From NCBI RefSeq assembly GCF_039537665.1, contig NZ_BAABAY010000007.1, forward strand, positions 124,001 through 188,000: a stretch of DNA of 64,000 bases, in the 5' to 3' direction. Both the position numbers and the translations under genes were made by a program. The notes below the pieces were generated by a model. The model saw only the letters and a list, made by a program, of their open reading frames with translations. It did not search any database and was not told where the DNA came from. Shown one piece after another: positions 8,930 through 18,433 of the stretch. The stretch comes from Gaetbulibacter_A aestuarii (GTDB taxonomy: Bacteria > Bacteroidota > Bacteroidia > Flavobacteriales > Flavobacteriaceae). Position 1 is the stretch's first letter. Each line of letters starts with the position of its first letter.

Positions 8930-10579
8930 TTACCAGAACAAGCTGTAAAGCACAGTAAGAATGATCATTACTGCAAATGCTCCGATATTGAATACCGGTC
9001 CGGTTTTGAAATAACCTTTAGATAATAGTATGCCTTTAGGATCATCTTGTCCTTTATTCTGAGTATAGCTCACCAGGGCAATAACACCCATAGTAAGTAA
9101 GAAGGTGTAACCCATTTGATTCATAAATGGAATATCAACGAATAATGGTGAATCTACCCATCCATTTGGGCCTACTTTAAAGTACATCGCAATAGGAATA
9201 GATGCCAATGCACCGATGATCGCTGCCTTGTTTGTAGTTTTCTTCCAGAATAAACCTAAGATGAATACTGCTAAAATACCCGGGCTTACAATACCTGTAT
9301 ATTCCTGAATGAACTGGAATGCCTGATCTAGATTTCCTAATAAAGGTGCAATAGCACAAGCAATAATTAAGGCCACAGCAGCAGAAGTACGTCCTACGTT
9401 TACAGTGGCTTTATCACCTGCTTCCTTATTGATATACTGCTTGTAAATATCCATGGTGAAGATGGTAGATGTTGAATTCAGCATCGATGCTAATGAGGAT
9501 ACAATGGCGGCGGTTAATGCAGCAAAAGCAACGCCTTTTAATCCAACGGGCAAGAATTGTAATAACCATGGATAAGCTTTATCTGCCTGACCAAGCGATG
9601 GTAAATTATGCTGAGCTACATCGCCTAAACGAGCCATAATTGCAGGATCGTTTACCATTAAATAAGCTGCAATTCCGGGAATAACAACAACTAATGGAAT
9701 AATCAATTTTAAAAAGGCTGCTAAAAGGATACCGCGTTGCGATTCTTTAAGTGATTTTGCCGCCAATGTACGTTGAATGATATACTGGTTAAATCCCCAG
9801 TAATATAAGTTAGCTACCCACATACCTCCAACAAGAACACTGATACCGGGTAGGTTACTGTATTCAGGATTGGATTCATCTAAGATCATCTGAAAATGAT
9901 CTGGAACTTCATTTACTACCATTTCCAAGCCTTTCCAAACACCTTCTCCATTAGAGACTGTGCTTAAGGCCAAATACGTGGTCACCAAACCACCAATGAC
10001 CAAAAACACCACTTGGATCACGTCGGTCCATGCTACGGCAGAAAGTCCACCATAAAGCGAATAAGCGGCTGCAAACAAAGCTAAACCAATAACACCGTAA
10101 ACTAATGGAATTCCTAGAATAGTATTTAAAGCTAAGGAACCAAGATACAATACGGTAGTTAGGTTAACGAATACATAAAGCGCAATCCAAAAGACCGCCA
10201 GGATCGTTTTTAGGTTTGTAGAATAACGTTGTTCAACGAATTCCGGAATGGTATATAAACCTTTTTTAATAAAAATGGGTAAAAAGTATTTACCCACAAT
10301 AATCAACGTTAAGGCTGCCATCCATTCATAGGAAGCAATAGCTAAACCGGATGCGAATCCGGAACCGGACATTCCAATAAATTGCTCTGCTGAAATATTG
10401 GCTGCAATCAAGGAGGTACCGATGGCCCACCAGGGTAAAGATTTACTCGCTAAAAAGTAATCTTCCGCATTTTTTTGGTGGCCCTTTTTATCTCGGGAAA
10501 CCCAAAGTCCAACACCTAAAATTAAAACGGCGTATGCGATAAAAACGGCGTAATCCCAAAAATCAAATCCTGTAGTCAT
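8930..10579 (-). CDS. Sodium/solute symporter (SSS/SGLT family), probably sugar uptake
   Basis: A 549-residue integral membrane protein with about 14 hydrophobic segments. The SSF signature region is clear: a YFLASKSLPWWAIGTSLIAAN segment, then ISAEQFIGMSGSGFASGLA (about residues 40-80). Later it has the VAWTDVIQVVFLVIGG helix and the SSLASMLNSTSTIFTMDIY Na+-site helix. SGLT-type members carry glucose or galactose with Na+. It is transcribed divergently from galM-galK-galT across a 157-base gap with a palindromic operator candidate, so galactose is the best-guess substrate. Its own terminator follows. Confidence 0.87.
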   Translation of the reverse strand: MTTGFDFWDYAVFIAYAVLILGVGLWVSRDKKGHQKNAEDYFLASKSLPWWAIGTSLIAANISAEQFIGMSGSGFASGLAIASYEWMAALTLIIVGKYFLPIFIKKGLYTIPEFVEQRYSTNLKTILAVFWIALYVFVNLTTVLYLGSLALNTILGIPLVYGVIGLALFAAAYSLYGGLSAVAWTDVIQVVFLVIGGLVTTYLALSTVSNGEGVWKGLEMVVNEVPDHFQMILDESNPEYSNLPGISVLVGGMWVANLYYWGFNQYIIQRTLAAKSLKESQRGILLAAFLKLIIPLVVVIPGIAAYLMVNDPAIMARLGDVAQHNLPSLGQADKAYPWLLQFLPVGLKGVAFAALTAAIVSSLASMLNSTSTIFTMDIYKQYINKEAGDKATVNVGRTSAAVALIIACAIAPLLGNLDQAFQFIQEYTGIVSPGILAVFILGLFWKKTTNKAAIIGALASIPIAMYFKVGPNGWVDSPLFVDIPFMNQMGYTFLLTMGVIALVSYTQNKGQDDPKGILLSKGYFKTGPVFNIGAFAVMIILTVLYSLFW

Positions 10580-10638
10580 ATTTATTAGTTTAGTTAGTTT
10601 TACGAATCAAATATAACCAAATTATTAATACAGAAAAT

Positions 10639-10665
10639 AATTAAATGTAAAAAATACATTTAATT
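10639..10665. promoter_or_regulatory. Palindromic operator candidate in the symporter/galM divergent promoter region
   Basis: Perfect 11-base inverted repeat AATTAAATGTA - aaaaa - TACATTTAATT. It is placed centrally between the two divergent start codons and could serve both promoters as the binding site of a dimeric regulator. No regulator gene is present nearby in the window. Confidence 0.5.
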
Positions 10666-10736
10666 TCTAAAATTTTAACTACATTAGCTTCGAAAAAAGA
10701 CATTTATTGAACTAAATTAGACTAAAATTATACGCA

Positions 10737-11648
10737 TTGTTTACAGGAATCCAGAAATATAACAACGATAAAAACCAAAAAATTTTGGAATTATCAAACG
10801 ATCAAAATTCGGCAATAGCTAAAATTTATTTAAATGAAGGCGCCAGTTTACAGGAACTAAGTTTGAATAACCTAACCCTGATTGAAAATCTGGAACCTTT
10901 AGCCTACAGCGATGTTTACGCCTCTTCGCTCTTATTTCCCTTTGCCAATCGTATACGAGATGGACTTTATAAGTTTCAAGGAAAAACATATCAGTTTCCT
11001 ATTAATGAATCTGGTAATAACAATGCACTGCACGGTTTGGTCTTTAATAAAACCTTTACGGTTTCAAATATTACAGAATCTGAGAATTCCGTAATAGCTG
11101 TTCTGGAATACACGGAATCAAATCCTCCGGAAAGCTTTCCTTTTCAGTATAAAATCGAATTAAAATATACGCTTACAACTACAGAACTTTCACTAAAGGT
11201 TTCAATTAAAAATTTAAGTGATAAAACATTTCCATTTACCCTGGGCTGGCATCCTTATTTCATTACAGAAAATTTGAACGCTAGCAGTCTCCATTTCAAA
11301 AGTTCAAAAAAGATGGTATTTAACGAGCGTATGATCACAAAAGGAACGAAGCCTGTAGATCAGGATGGCCATTTTTCATTAAAAGAAAAACAACTCGATG
11401 ATTGTTGGGAGTTAGATGCCACGGAAGTGCTTTTTAAAACACCCGGTTATACCCTGTTAATTAACTCATCAGAGGCAAACAGCTATTTACAGGCCTACAC
11501 ACCACCACGAAAAAACACAATCGCTATCGAACCCACTACCGGTGTTTCTGATAGCTTCAATAATAAAATAGGCTTAAAGGAATTACATCCGAAAGATACT
11601 TATAGCCTAACTTGGCGACTACAACTAAACAAAAACGAAGCATTATGA
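10737..11648 (+). CDS. galM: Aldose 1-epimerase (mutarotase)
   Basis: Interconverts alpha- and beta-anomers of galactose and similar aldoses, feeding galactokinase. The 303-residue length fits the family. Conserved positions are the NNALHGLVFNK histidine (about residue 99), the LGWHPYF histidine (about 175) and the C-terminal glutamate of AIEPTTG, the expected catalytic acid/base pair. Its TGA stop overlaps the galK start (ATGA), indicating coupled translation in a galM-galK-galT operon. Confidence 0.92.
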   Translation: MFTGIQKYNNDKNQKILELSNDQNSAIAKIYLNEGASLQELSLNNLTLIENLEPLAYSDVYASSLLFPFANRIRDGLYKFQGKTYQFPINESGNNNALHGLVFNKTFTVSNITESENSVIAVLEYTESNPPESFPFQYKIELKYTLTTTELSLKVSIKNLSDKTFPFTLGWHPYFITENLNASSLHFKSSKKMVFNERMITKGTKPVDQDGHFSLKEKQLDDCWELDATEVLFKTPGYTLLINSSEANSYLQAYTPPRKNTIAIEPTTGVSDSFNNKIGLKELHPKDTYSLTWRLQLNKNEAL

Positions 11649-12793
11649 ACAACGAACTAGCTGAAACAATTACAAATGCATTTCAAGACAAATATGCGGC
11701 ATCGCCCCTACTCATTTTTTCCCCCGGAAGAATCAATATTATTGGTGAGCATACCGATTACAATGACGGTTTTGTATTTCCTGCTGCCGTAGATAAAGGT
11801 ATTTATGCGGCCTTTAGTAAAAGTAATTCCGGAAGATCTGAAGTTACTGCTGCAGATTTTAACGACACGATTAGTTTCTCTGTGGAAAGTTTGTCTCCAA
11901 TGGAAAAAGAAAGCTGGGGCAATTACATTCTGGGTGTGGTATCGGAAATTCAGAAAAAAGGTAAAACGGTGGAAAACTTTAATATGGTCTTCGCCGGTGA
12001 TATTCCCTCGGGATCAGGTATGTCTTCCTCTGCAGCCCTCGAGAATAGTGTGGTTTACGGCTTAAATAATTTATTCGATCTGGGTTTAAGCAAAACAGAA
12101 ATGATCCTCATTTCGCAAATGGCAGAGCACAACTATGTTGGTGTAAATTGTGGTATCATGGATCAATATGCAAGCATGTTTGGAATTAAAGATCATGCCT
12201 TACTTCTTGATTGCAGAACGGTTGAAGCTAAACCTTTTAAAATAGATTTTGAAGATTACGAATTGATGCTCATTAACACCAATGTGAAACACAGCTTGTC
12301 GGATAGTGCTTATAATGATCGAAGAACCGTTTGTGAAAACATTTCCAAAATGCTTGGCGTTAAAGCCCTACGTGACGCTACGGAAGCTGATTTGAAAACG
12401 ATCGAGGATAAAGTAAGCGATGAGGATTATCAAAAAGCGCTTTTTGTAATTCAGGAAAATAATCGAGCTCAGGCAGCATCAAAAGCCATGGAAGCCGGAG
12501 ACCTAGAAGCTTTGGGTAAATTGATCTACGGCTCTCATGAAGGTTTGCAATTTCAATATCGTGTAAGTTGTGCAGAGCTTGATTTTCTGGTAGAAAAAGC
12601 GAAAGAACACCAGGGAATCCTTGGCGCTCGTATGATGGGCGGCGGATTTGGTGGTTGTACCATCAATCTGATATCCAAAGATTTTGTAAACGAATTTAAA
12701 CATGATATCGCCCGGGAATACAAAGAAACGTTCAATAAAGCTTGTTCCATTTATTCTGTTGAATTAGCTGATGGAACACATGAAATCAACTAA
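11645..12793 (+). CDS. galK: Galactokinase
   Basis: Phosphorylates alpha-D-galactose at C1 with ATP (Leloir pathway). The 382-residue protein starts at the ATG overlapping the galM stop; a longer upstream frame lies inside galM and is not needed. It shows the galactokinase signature GRINIIGEHTDYNDGFVFP (about residues 25-43), the GHMP ATP-binding loop PSGSGMSSSAALE and the C-terminal GGGFGGCTI. All three GHMP motifs are intact. galE is not in the window, so the UDP-galactose 4-epimerase step must be encoded elsewhere. Confidence 0.96.
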   Translation: MNNELAETITNAFQDKYAASPLLIFSPGRINIIGEHTDYNDGFVFPAAVDKGIYAAFSKSNSGRSEVTAADFNDTISFSVESLSPMEKESWGNYILGVVSEIQKKGKTVENFNMVFAGDIPSGSGMSSSAALENSVVYGLNNLFDLGLSKTEMILISQMAEHNYVGVNCGIMDQYASMFGIKDHALLLDCRTVEAKPFKIDFEDYELMLINTNVKHSLSDSAYNDRRTVCENISKMLGVKALRDATEADLKTIEDKVSDEDYQKALFVIQENNRAQAASKAMEAGDLEALGKLIYGSHEGLQFQYRVSCAELDFLVEKAKEHQGILGARMMGGGFGGCTINLISKDFVNEFKHDIAREYKETFNKACSIYSVELADGTHEIN

Positions 12794-12804
12794 CTAAACA
12801 TATT

Positions 12805-13827
12805 ATGACAACTGATTTACAAGACTATTCACATAAACGCTTGAATATTTTAACGGGCGAATGGGTTTTAGTTTCGCCACATCGTGCTAAACGTCCTTGG
12901 CAAGGACAAAATGAAGCCGTGAGTAATGAAAAGCGCCCTACTTACGATCCTAAATGTTACTTGTGTGCAGGAAATACGCGCATTAACGGAGAACAAAATC
13001 CGAAGTATGAAGATATATACATATTTACGAATGATTTTGCAGCCTTACAATCCGATTCGCCTTCATTTTCTGTTGAAGACGGTCTGTTGGTCGCTCAAAG
13101 CGAGCAAGGCATTTGCAAAGTGATTTGTTTTAGCCCGGACCACTCCAAAAGCTTAGCCGATATGGAACCGAAGGATATTGAAAAAGTAGTTCAAGCCTGG
13201 CAGCACGAATACAAAACACTCGGTGAAAAGGACCTTATCAATTATGTTCAAATTTTTGAAAATAAAGGCGCTGTCATGGGTTGTAGTAATCCGCATCCAC
13301 ATGGCCAGATCTGGAGTCAATCCACACTTCCCAACGAAGTTGATAAAAAGAATACGCAGCAATTAAACTACTTTAACAAACATAAAAGCAGTTTACTGGG
13401 AGATTATTTAACTCAGGAATTAGAGAAACAAGAACGCATCATTTATGAAAACGATGCTTTTGTGGTACTCGTTCCTTTTTGGGCTGTTTGGCCTTTTGAA
13501 GCGATGATCGTTCCAAAACAGCACCGCAGACATCTTTTAGACCTGGAGAACAACGAACCCTTTTTATTTGCTGAAGCTATCTCTGTTTTAACTAAGGCCT
13601 ACGACAAGATTTTTAATACCTCATTCCCCTATTCCAGTGGGATTCATCAAGCACCAACAAATGGTGAAGATAATACTCATTGGCATATGCACATGAGCTT
13701 TTATCCGCCATTATTGCGCAGTGCCACGGTTAAGAAATTCATGGTGGGTTATGAAATGTTTGGATCGCCACAACGCGATATCACGGCAGAATCTGCAGTA
13801 AAAATGATCAAAGCGTTAATAGCATAA
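12805..13827 (+). CDS. galT: Galactose-1-phosphate uridylyltransferase
   Basis: Transfers UMP from UDP-glucose to galactose-1-phosphate. The 340-residue class I enzyme has the zinc-site cysteines CYLCAGN (about residues 52-58) and the active-site His-Pro-His triad NPHPHGQIWS (about residues 160-169). A second histidine cluster (HQAPTNGEDNTHWHMHMSF) is near the C-terminus. It is 11 bases downstream of galK and ends the galactose operon. Confidence 0.95.
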   Translation: MTTDLQDYSHKRLNILTGEWVLVSPHRAKRPWQGQNEAVSNEKRPTYDPKCYLCAGNTRINGEQNPKYEDIYIFTNDFAALQSDSPSFSVEDGLLVAQSEQGICKVICFSPDHSKSLADMEPKDIEKVVQAWQHEYKTLGEKDLINYVQIFENKGAVMGCSNPHPHGQIWSQSTLPNEVDKKNTQQLNYFNKHKSSLLGDYLTQELEKQERIIYENDAFVVLVPFWAVWPFEAMIVPKQHRRHLLDLENNEPFLFAEAISVLTKAYDKIFNTSFPYSSGIHQAPTNGEDNTHWHMHMSFYPPLLRSATVKKFMVGYEMFGSPQRDITAESAVKMIKALIA

Positions 13828-13940
13828 TTTCATTAATTAAAAAAAGCGGGTACATTTCACGTTGAATTTAGGATTATTAAAATGACTTTTAATTCTTAAA
13901 CTGAAAAGTTCTATTTTAGCTGAATCAATTGTGATGTCCC

Positions 13941-15500
13941 ATGCTGAAAAAACTATTTTATTTCATAGGCCTGATGAGCTTTCTGATGTTTTGGAGTTCC
14001 TGCCGAAAGGATTTCAATTTTACGCCGAGTTCCGGTCAGCTCAGTTTTTCAAAAGATACTGTATACCTTGATACGGTTTTTACCAATATTGGTTCAAGCA
14101 CCTATAACTTAAAAGTTTATAATCGCAGCTCAGATAATATCGCTATTCCTTCTATTAGGTTGTCAAACGGATTGGCTTCGAATTACCGACTTAGTGTTGA
14201 TGGTATGGCCGGAAAGGAATTTGAAAATGTAGAATTATTAGCCCACGACAGCTTATACATTTTCATTGAAACCACAGTTGATATTAATAATTACGCCAGT
14301 ACAAATGGTCGTTTTTTATATACAGACGCTATTGAGTTCGGCTCTGGAAATAGCATTCAAAGTGTGCCTTTGATTACCCTGGTTAAGGATGCTGTTTTTA
14401 TATACCCAAACAGAGATAATACAACGAAAGTTATTGAAACGCTTACCCTGAATGTTGATGGACAACCTACAGAAACCGATCTTCAAGGCCGGGAATTATT
14501 ACCGGAAGAACTTCATTTTACTAATGAAAAACCTTATGTGATCTATGGTTTTGCAGCAGTTCCCAGCGGAGAAACCTTAATCATTGATGCCGGTGCGCGT
14601 TTACATTTCCATGCCAATTCCGGACTTATTGTGAAAGAAGGTGCTAGTTTACAGGTGAATGGTTCATACAGCAATGACCAGGATTTATTGGAGAATGAAG
14701 TTATTTTTGAAGGTGATCGTTTAGAACCTCAATATGCCGATGTTCCCGGACAATGGGGTACGATTTGGTTGTATGATGGCAGTATCGATAATAACATTAA
14801 TTACGCTACCATAAAAAATGCTACCATTGGAATTTTGAGTGATGGCAATCCTAATGACACTAACGATAAATTACATATTTCAAATACACAGGTTTATAAC
14901 AGTTCCAGTTTTGGGATTTTGGGCAGAAACACTTCTATTTCAGGTGAAAATGTTGTTTTGAATAATGCCGGTTTATCGGCTTTCGCCGGAACGATCGGTG
15001 GTAAATACAACTTTACGCATTCCACTATTGCTAATTACTGGTCTGGAAGTTTCAGGCAGTTTCCTGCTTTATTATTGAATAATTATGTTTTAGATGAAAA
15101 CAATAATGCAACGTTAGCAGACCTCACCGAAGCCAACTTTAATAATTGTATTGTTTACGGAAATGACAATCCTGAATTTATTTTAGATGAAGTTGAAGAT
15201 GCTGCTGTGGTGTTCCATTTTAAATTTGATCATTGCCTCCTAAAATTTGATAATTCGAGTAATGCTTTCACCGGACCAAATTATGATTTCAGTGACATCT
15301 TATTATACAATAGTAATACATTCAATGAAGATCCTGATTTTAAAGATCCTCAAAATAATCAACTTATTATTGGCGAAAATTCAGCCGGAATTAATCAAGG
15401 TTTATCAGACTTCGCCACGCAAGTTCCTTTAGACATCCTTAACGTAGATCGTACAACATCTCCTGATCTAGGTGCTTATCAGCATATTACTTTTCAATAA
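13941..15500 (+). CDS. Surface lipoprotein with parallel beta-helix-like region
   Basis: A 519-residue protein with a lipoprotein signal (FLMFWSSC, lipidated Cys21). After about 180 residues of beta-sandwich-like sequence come repeated short beta-rich motifs with many Asn and Gly residues (NNINYATIKNATIGILSDGN, LNNAGLSAFAGTIGGKYNF...). These look like a right-handed parallel beta-helix, and a DLGAYQ motif closes the C-terminus as in other Bacteroidota beta-helix proteins. No catalytic residues of a polysaccharide lyase are obvious, and the function is unknown. It is followed by a terminator shared with glyA. Confidence 0.75.
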   Translation: MLKKLFYFIGLMSFLMFWSSCRKDFNFTPSSGQLSFSKDTVYLDTVFTNIGSSTYNLKVYNRSSDNIAIPSIRLSNGLASNYRLSVDGMAGKEFENVELLAHDSLYIFIETTVDINNYASTNGRFLYTDAIEFGSGNSIQSVPLITLVKDAVFIYPNRDNTTKVIETLTLNVDGQPTETDLQGRELLPEELHFTNEKPYVIYGFAAVPSGETLIIDAGARLHFHANSGLIVKEGASLQVNGSYSNDQDLLENEVIFEGDRLEPQYADVPGQWGTIWLYDGSIDNNINYATIKNATIGILSDGNPNDTNDKLHISNTQVYNSSSFGILGRNTSISGENVVLNNAGLSAFAGTIGGKYNFTHSTIANYWSGSFRQFPALLLNNYVLDENNNATLADLTEANFNNCIVYGNDNPEFILDEVEDAAVVFHFKFDHCLLKFDNSSNAFTGPNYDFSDILLYNSNTFNEDPDFKDPQNNQLIIGENSAGINQGLSDFATQVPLDILNVDRTTSPDLGAYQHITFQ

Positions 15501-15503
15501 AAA

Positions 15504-15528
15504 AACGTCCGGCAAGTTGCCAGACGTT
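15504..15528. terminator. Bidirectional terminator between lipoprotein gene and glyA
   Basis: Near-perfect hairpin AACGTC-C-GGCAA-G-TTGCC-A-GACGTT, with A-rich sequence on the left and T-rich sequence on the right. It sits between two convergent genes and can serve both. Confidence 0.8.
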
Positions 15529-15555
15529 CTTTAGTTTATTGTATGTATTCAGTCT

Positions 15556-16827
15556 TTAAACGAATAATGGCTTATCTTTCATCATGGCGTTCACTTTGGC
15601 TTTAACAGCTTCCAGCGTCGCTTCGTCTTCATAATTTTCGATCACCTCATCAACCAGATCAACGATAACTTTCATATCATCTTCCTTTAAACCACGGGTC
15701 GTTACGGCAGCTACGCCCAGACGAATTCCGGAAGTCACAAAAGGTGATTTATCATCAAACGGCACCATGTTTTTATTGGCGGTGATATCTGCTTTTACAA
15801 GCGCCTGTTCGGCATCTTTACCGGAAATATTTTTATTGCGAAGATCGATAAGCATCATGTGGTTATCAGTACCTCCGGAAATGATGTGGTAATCTTTTGC
15901 AACCAATGCTTTTGCCATGGCATCAGCATTTTTCTTGATCTGTAATTGGTAATGCAGGAATTCATCTGTTAAAGCTTCACCAAAGGCAATTGCTTTAGCC
16001 GCTATAATATGCTCTAAAGGTCCGCCTTGATTTCCGGGAAATACAGCAGAATCTAAAAGTGAAGACATTTTTCGTAAACTACCGTTCTTCAAGGTAATTC
16101 CGAAAGGGTTATCAAAATCCTTACCCATCATGATCATACCGCCTCGAGGCCCACGTAACGTTTTGTGAGTCGTTGTAGTTACAATGTGGCAATGTGGCAA
16201 CGGATCATTCAAAATACCTTTGGCTATTAATCCGGCCGGATGAGAAATATCGGCTAATAAAATAGCTCTAACACTATCAGCTATAGTTCTAAAACGTTCA
16301 AAATCGATGTCTCTGGAATATGCAGAAGCACCTGCAATAATTAATTTAGGTTGCTCTTTTGTGGCGATCTCTTGAATTTTATCATAATTCAAAACACCGG
16401 TTTCTTTTTCAACGCCATAAAAAACAGGATTATATAAACGCCCGGAAAAGTTTACAGGAGATCCGTGGGTTAAATGTCCGCCATGAGACAAATCAAATCC
16501 TAAGATCTTATCCCCGGGTTTTAAACAAGCATGATAAACAGCTGTATTAGCCTGACTTCCCGAGTGTGGTTGCACATTAACATACTCGGCTCCAAACAAA
16601 GTTTTAGCGCGATCTATGGCTATCTGCTCTACTTCATCTACCACTTCACAGCCACCGTAATAACGTTTTCCGGGATAGCCTTCAGCATACTTATTAGTTA
16701 AAACGGAACCTGCCGCCTCCATGACCTGTTCGCTAACAAAATTCTCAGAAGCGATGAGTTCAATACCATGTAACTGGCGTTCGTGTTCGGCTTCAATAAG
16801 TTCAAAAATCTGTTCGTCGCGTTGCAT
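15556..16827 (-). CDS. glyA: Serine hydroxymethyltransferase
   Basis: PLP enzyme that interconverts serine and glycine with tetrahydrofolate. The 424-residue length is typical. It shows the N-terminal ELIASENFVS, the KYAEGYPGKRYYGGCE block and the PLP-lysine motif TTTTHKTLRGPRGG (Lys about 230). I use MQRDEQ (16827) as start because the upstream in-frame extension of 15 residues is not part of the family. It is monocistronic, divergent from fahA. Confidence 0.96.
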   Translation of the reverse strand: MQRDEQIFELIEAEHERQLHGIELIASENFVSEQVMEAAGSVLTNKYAEGYPGKRYYGGCEVVDEVEQIAIDRAKTLFGAEYVNVQPHSGSQANTAVYHACLKPGDKILGFDLSHGGHLTHGSPVNFSGRLYNPVFYGVEKETGVLNYDKIQEIATKEQPKLIIAGASAYSRDIDFERFRTIADSVRAILLADISHPAGLIAKGILNDPLPHCHIVTTTTHKTLRGPRGGMIMMGKDFDNPFGITLKNGSLRKMSSLLDSAVFPGNQGGPLEHIIAAKAIAFGEALTDEFLHYQLQIKKNADAMAKALVAKDYHIISGGTDNHMMLIDLRNKNISGKDAEQALVKADITANKNMVPFDDKSPFVTSGIRLGVAAVTTRGLKEDDMKVIVDLVDEVIENYEDEATLEAVKAKVNAMMKDKPLFV

Positions 16828-16986
16828 ATTATATAGTTCTTTTATGATGATGTGCAAAAATAGCAAATACAATAGTTTTTCGCATTAAAAAACACCTATT
16901 AGAAATTAACTTTTCAACTGTTTTATTAACGATTGAAGTAAGTTTAGATTTTTGACGATTTTTTCCTTTAAAATAAAAAAATTGTG

Positions 16987-16994
16987 TAGGTTTG
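16987..16994 (+). promoter_or_regulatory. Candidate -7 promoter element of fahA
   Basis: TAGGTTTG matches the Bacteroidota -7 box TAnnTTTG exactly and lies 37 bases before the chosen ATG. It supports the ATG at 17032 over a TTG at 17002, which would lie almost at the transcript start. Confidence 0.5.
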
Positions 16995-17031
16995 ATGAGA
17001 ATTGAATAAAAAGAATAAATTACAGATATAT

Positions 17032-18312
17032 ATGCCAATATCCGCTAATAATCCAGATAGAAAATCGTGGTTACACGTTGATAAGAATTCAGATTTCCCG
17101 ATCCAGAACATTCCTTTTGGTGTGTTTTTAACCCGGGACGATATTATTACCATTGGTACGCGTATAGGAGATACAGCTATCGATCTTGGAGCCTTGCATC
17201 AGCTTGGATATTTTGACGGTATTCCTTTAACGGATGATATATTTTTACAAGATACCTTAAACGATTTTATAGCAGACGGACGTAAAACCTGGCGTGCCGT
17301 AAGAAATAGAATCGCTGAGATTTTTGATAGCAATAACACTACTTTAAAAGATAACAAACACCATAAAGAAATTGTTTTATTTCGATTGGATGAAATAGAA
17401 ATGCAGGTTCCTGTGCAAATCGGTGACTACACTGATTTTTATTCAAGTATGGAACACGCTACGAACGTTGGAACCATGTTTAGAGGACCTGAAAATGCGT
17501 TGATGCCAAACTGGTTGCATATTCCAGTAGGCTACCATGGTAGAAGTTCTTCGGTGATTCCATCGGGTATTCCGGTGCATCGTCCGCAGGGTCAAACACT
17601 TCCTGAAGGTGCAACAGAACCAGTGTTTGGACCAAGTAAATTAGTGGATTTCGAATTGGAAATGGCTTTTATCACGACAGATGCCAATGATCTGGGTGAA
17701 CCTATTCCAACCGAAGAAGCAGAAGAATATATTTTTGGATTGGTATTGTTGAATGATTGGAGTGCCCGAGACATTCAAAAATGGGAATATGTACCATTAG
17801 GACCATTCCTGGCTAAAAACTTTGCCTCCTCTATCTCGCCCTGGATCGTAACGCTGGATGCTTTAGAACCTTTCAGATGTGAAGGTCCGAAACCTATTAA
17901 ACCTCAACTGGATTATTTAAAATACAGGGGTAAAAAGAGTTATGATATCCATCTGGAAGTAGCCATTCAACCGGAAGGTGCTAAAGAAACCATTGTAAGC
18001 CACTCCAACTTCAAATACATGTATTGGACCATGGTACAGCAACTAGCACATCATACCATAAACGGTTGCCCTGTAAATTCGGGTGATATGATGGGTAGTG
18101 GTACCATTTCCGGGCCTACGCCGGATTCTTATGGCTCTATGTTGGAACTAACCTGGAGAGGTGAAAAACCATTGAAAATGAAAGATGGTACAGAGCGTAA
18201 ATTCATCAATGATAATGACACCGTGATCATGCGAGGTTATTGTGAGAAGGATGGCACGCGTATCGGATTTGGAGAAGTTTCAACAAAGCTATTACCTATC
18301 TATAAAAAATAA
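17032..18312 (+). CDS. fahA: Fumarylacetoacetase
   Basis: Hydrolyses fumarylacetoacetate to fumarate and acetoacetate, the last step of tyrosine/phenylalanine breakdown. The 426-residue length fits. It has the N-terminal SWLHVDKNSDFPIQNIPFGVF, the PVGYHGRSSSV active-site segment (His about 160) and the metal-binding LVDFELEMAF. It also has the WSARDIQKWEYVPLGPFLAKNF block and the MGSGTISGPTPDSYGS motif. The ATG was chosen over an upstream TTG from family N-terminus and promoter position. No other tyrosine catabolic gene is adjacent. Confidence 0.94.
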   Translation: MPISANNPDRKSWLHVDKNSDFPIQNIPFGVFLTRDDIITIGTRIGDTAIDLGALHQLGYFDGIPLTDDIFLQDTLNDFIADGRKTWRAVRNRIAEIFDSNNTTLKDNKHHKEIVLFRLDEIEMQVPVQIGDYTDFYSSMEHATNVGTMFRGPENALMPNWLHIPVGYHGRSSSVIPSGIPVHRPQGQTLPEGATEPVFGPSKLVDFELEMAFITTDANDLGEPIPTEEAEEYIFGLVLLNDWSARDIQKWEYVPLGPFLAKNFASSISPWIVTLDALEPFRCEGPKPIKPQLDYLKYRGKKSYDIHLEVAIQPEGAKETIVSHSNFKYMYWTMVQQLAHHTINGCPVNSGDMMGSGTISGPTPDSYGSMLELTWRGEKPLKMKDGTERKFINDNDTVIMRGYCEKDGTRIGFGEVSTKLLPIYKK

Positions 18313-18355
18313 GATTTTACGCACAATACCTTTATAGATTTTACATTTTAACTGA

Positions 18356-18363
18356 TATATTTG
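18356..18363 (+). promoter_or_regulatory. Candidate -7 promoter element of the lipoprotein gene at 18434
   Basis: TATATTTG is a perfect TAnnTTTG box, 70 bases upstream of the start codon in a 121-base gap. Confidence 0.45.
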
Positions 18364-18433
18364 CGTTTTATCTATGTTTTAAGTACTTTGGCACCGATTT
18401 TGGATCAATCAACCAAATCTTAAAACATGTCCC

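Noticed and set aside
17002..17031. TTG start ten codons upstream for fahA
   Set aside because: The ATG at 17032 fits the family N-terminus, and the -7 box at 16987 would place the TTG at the transcript start.
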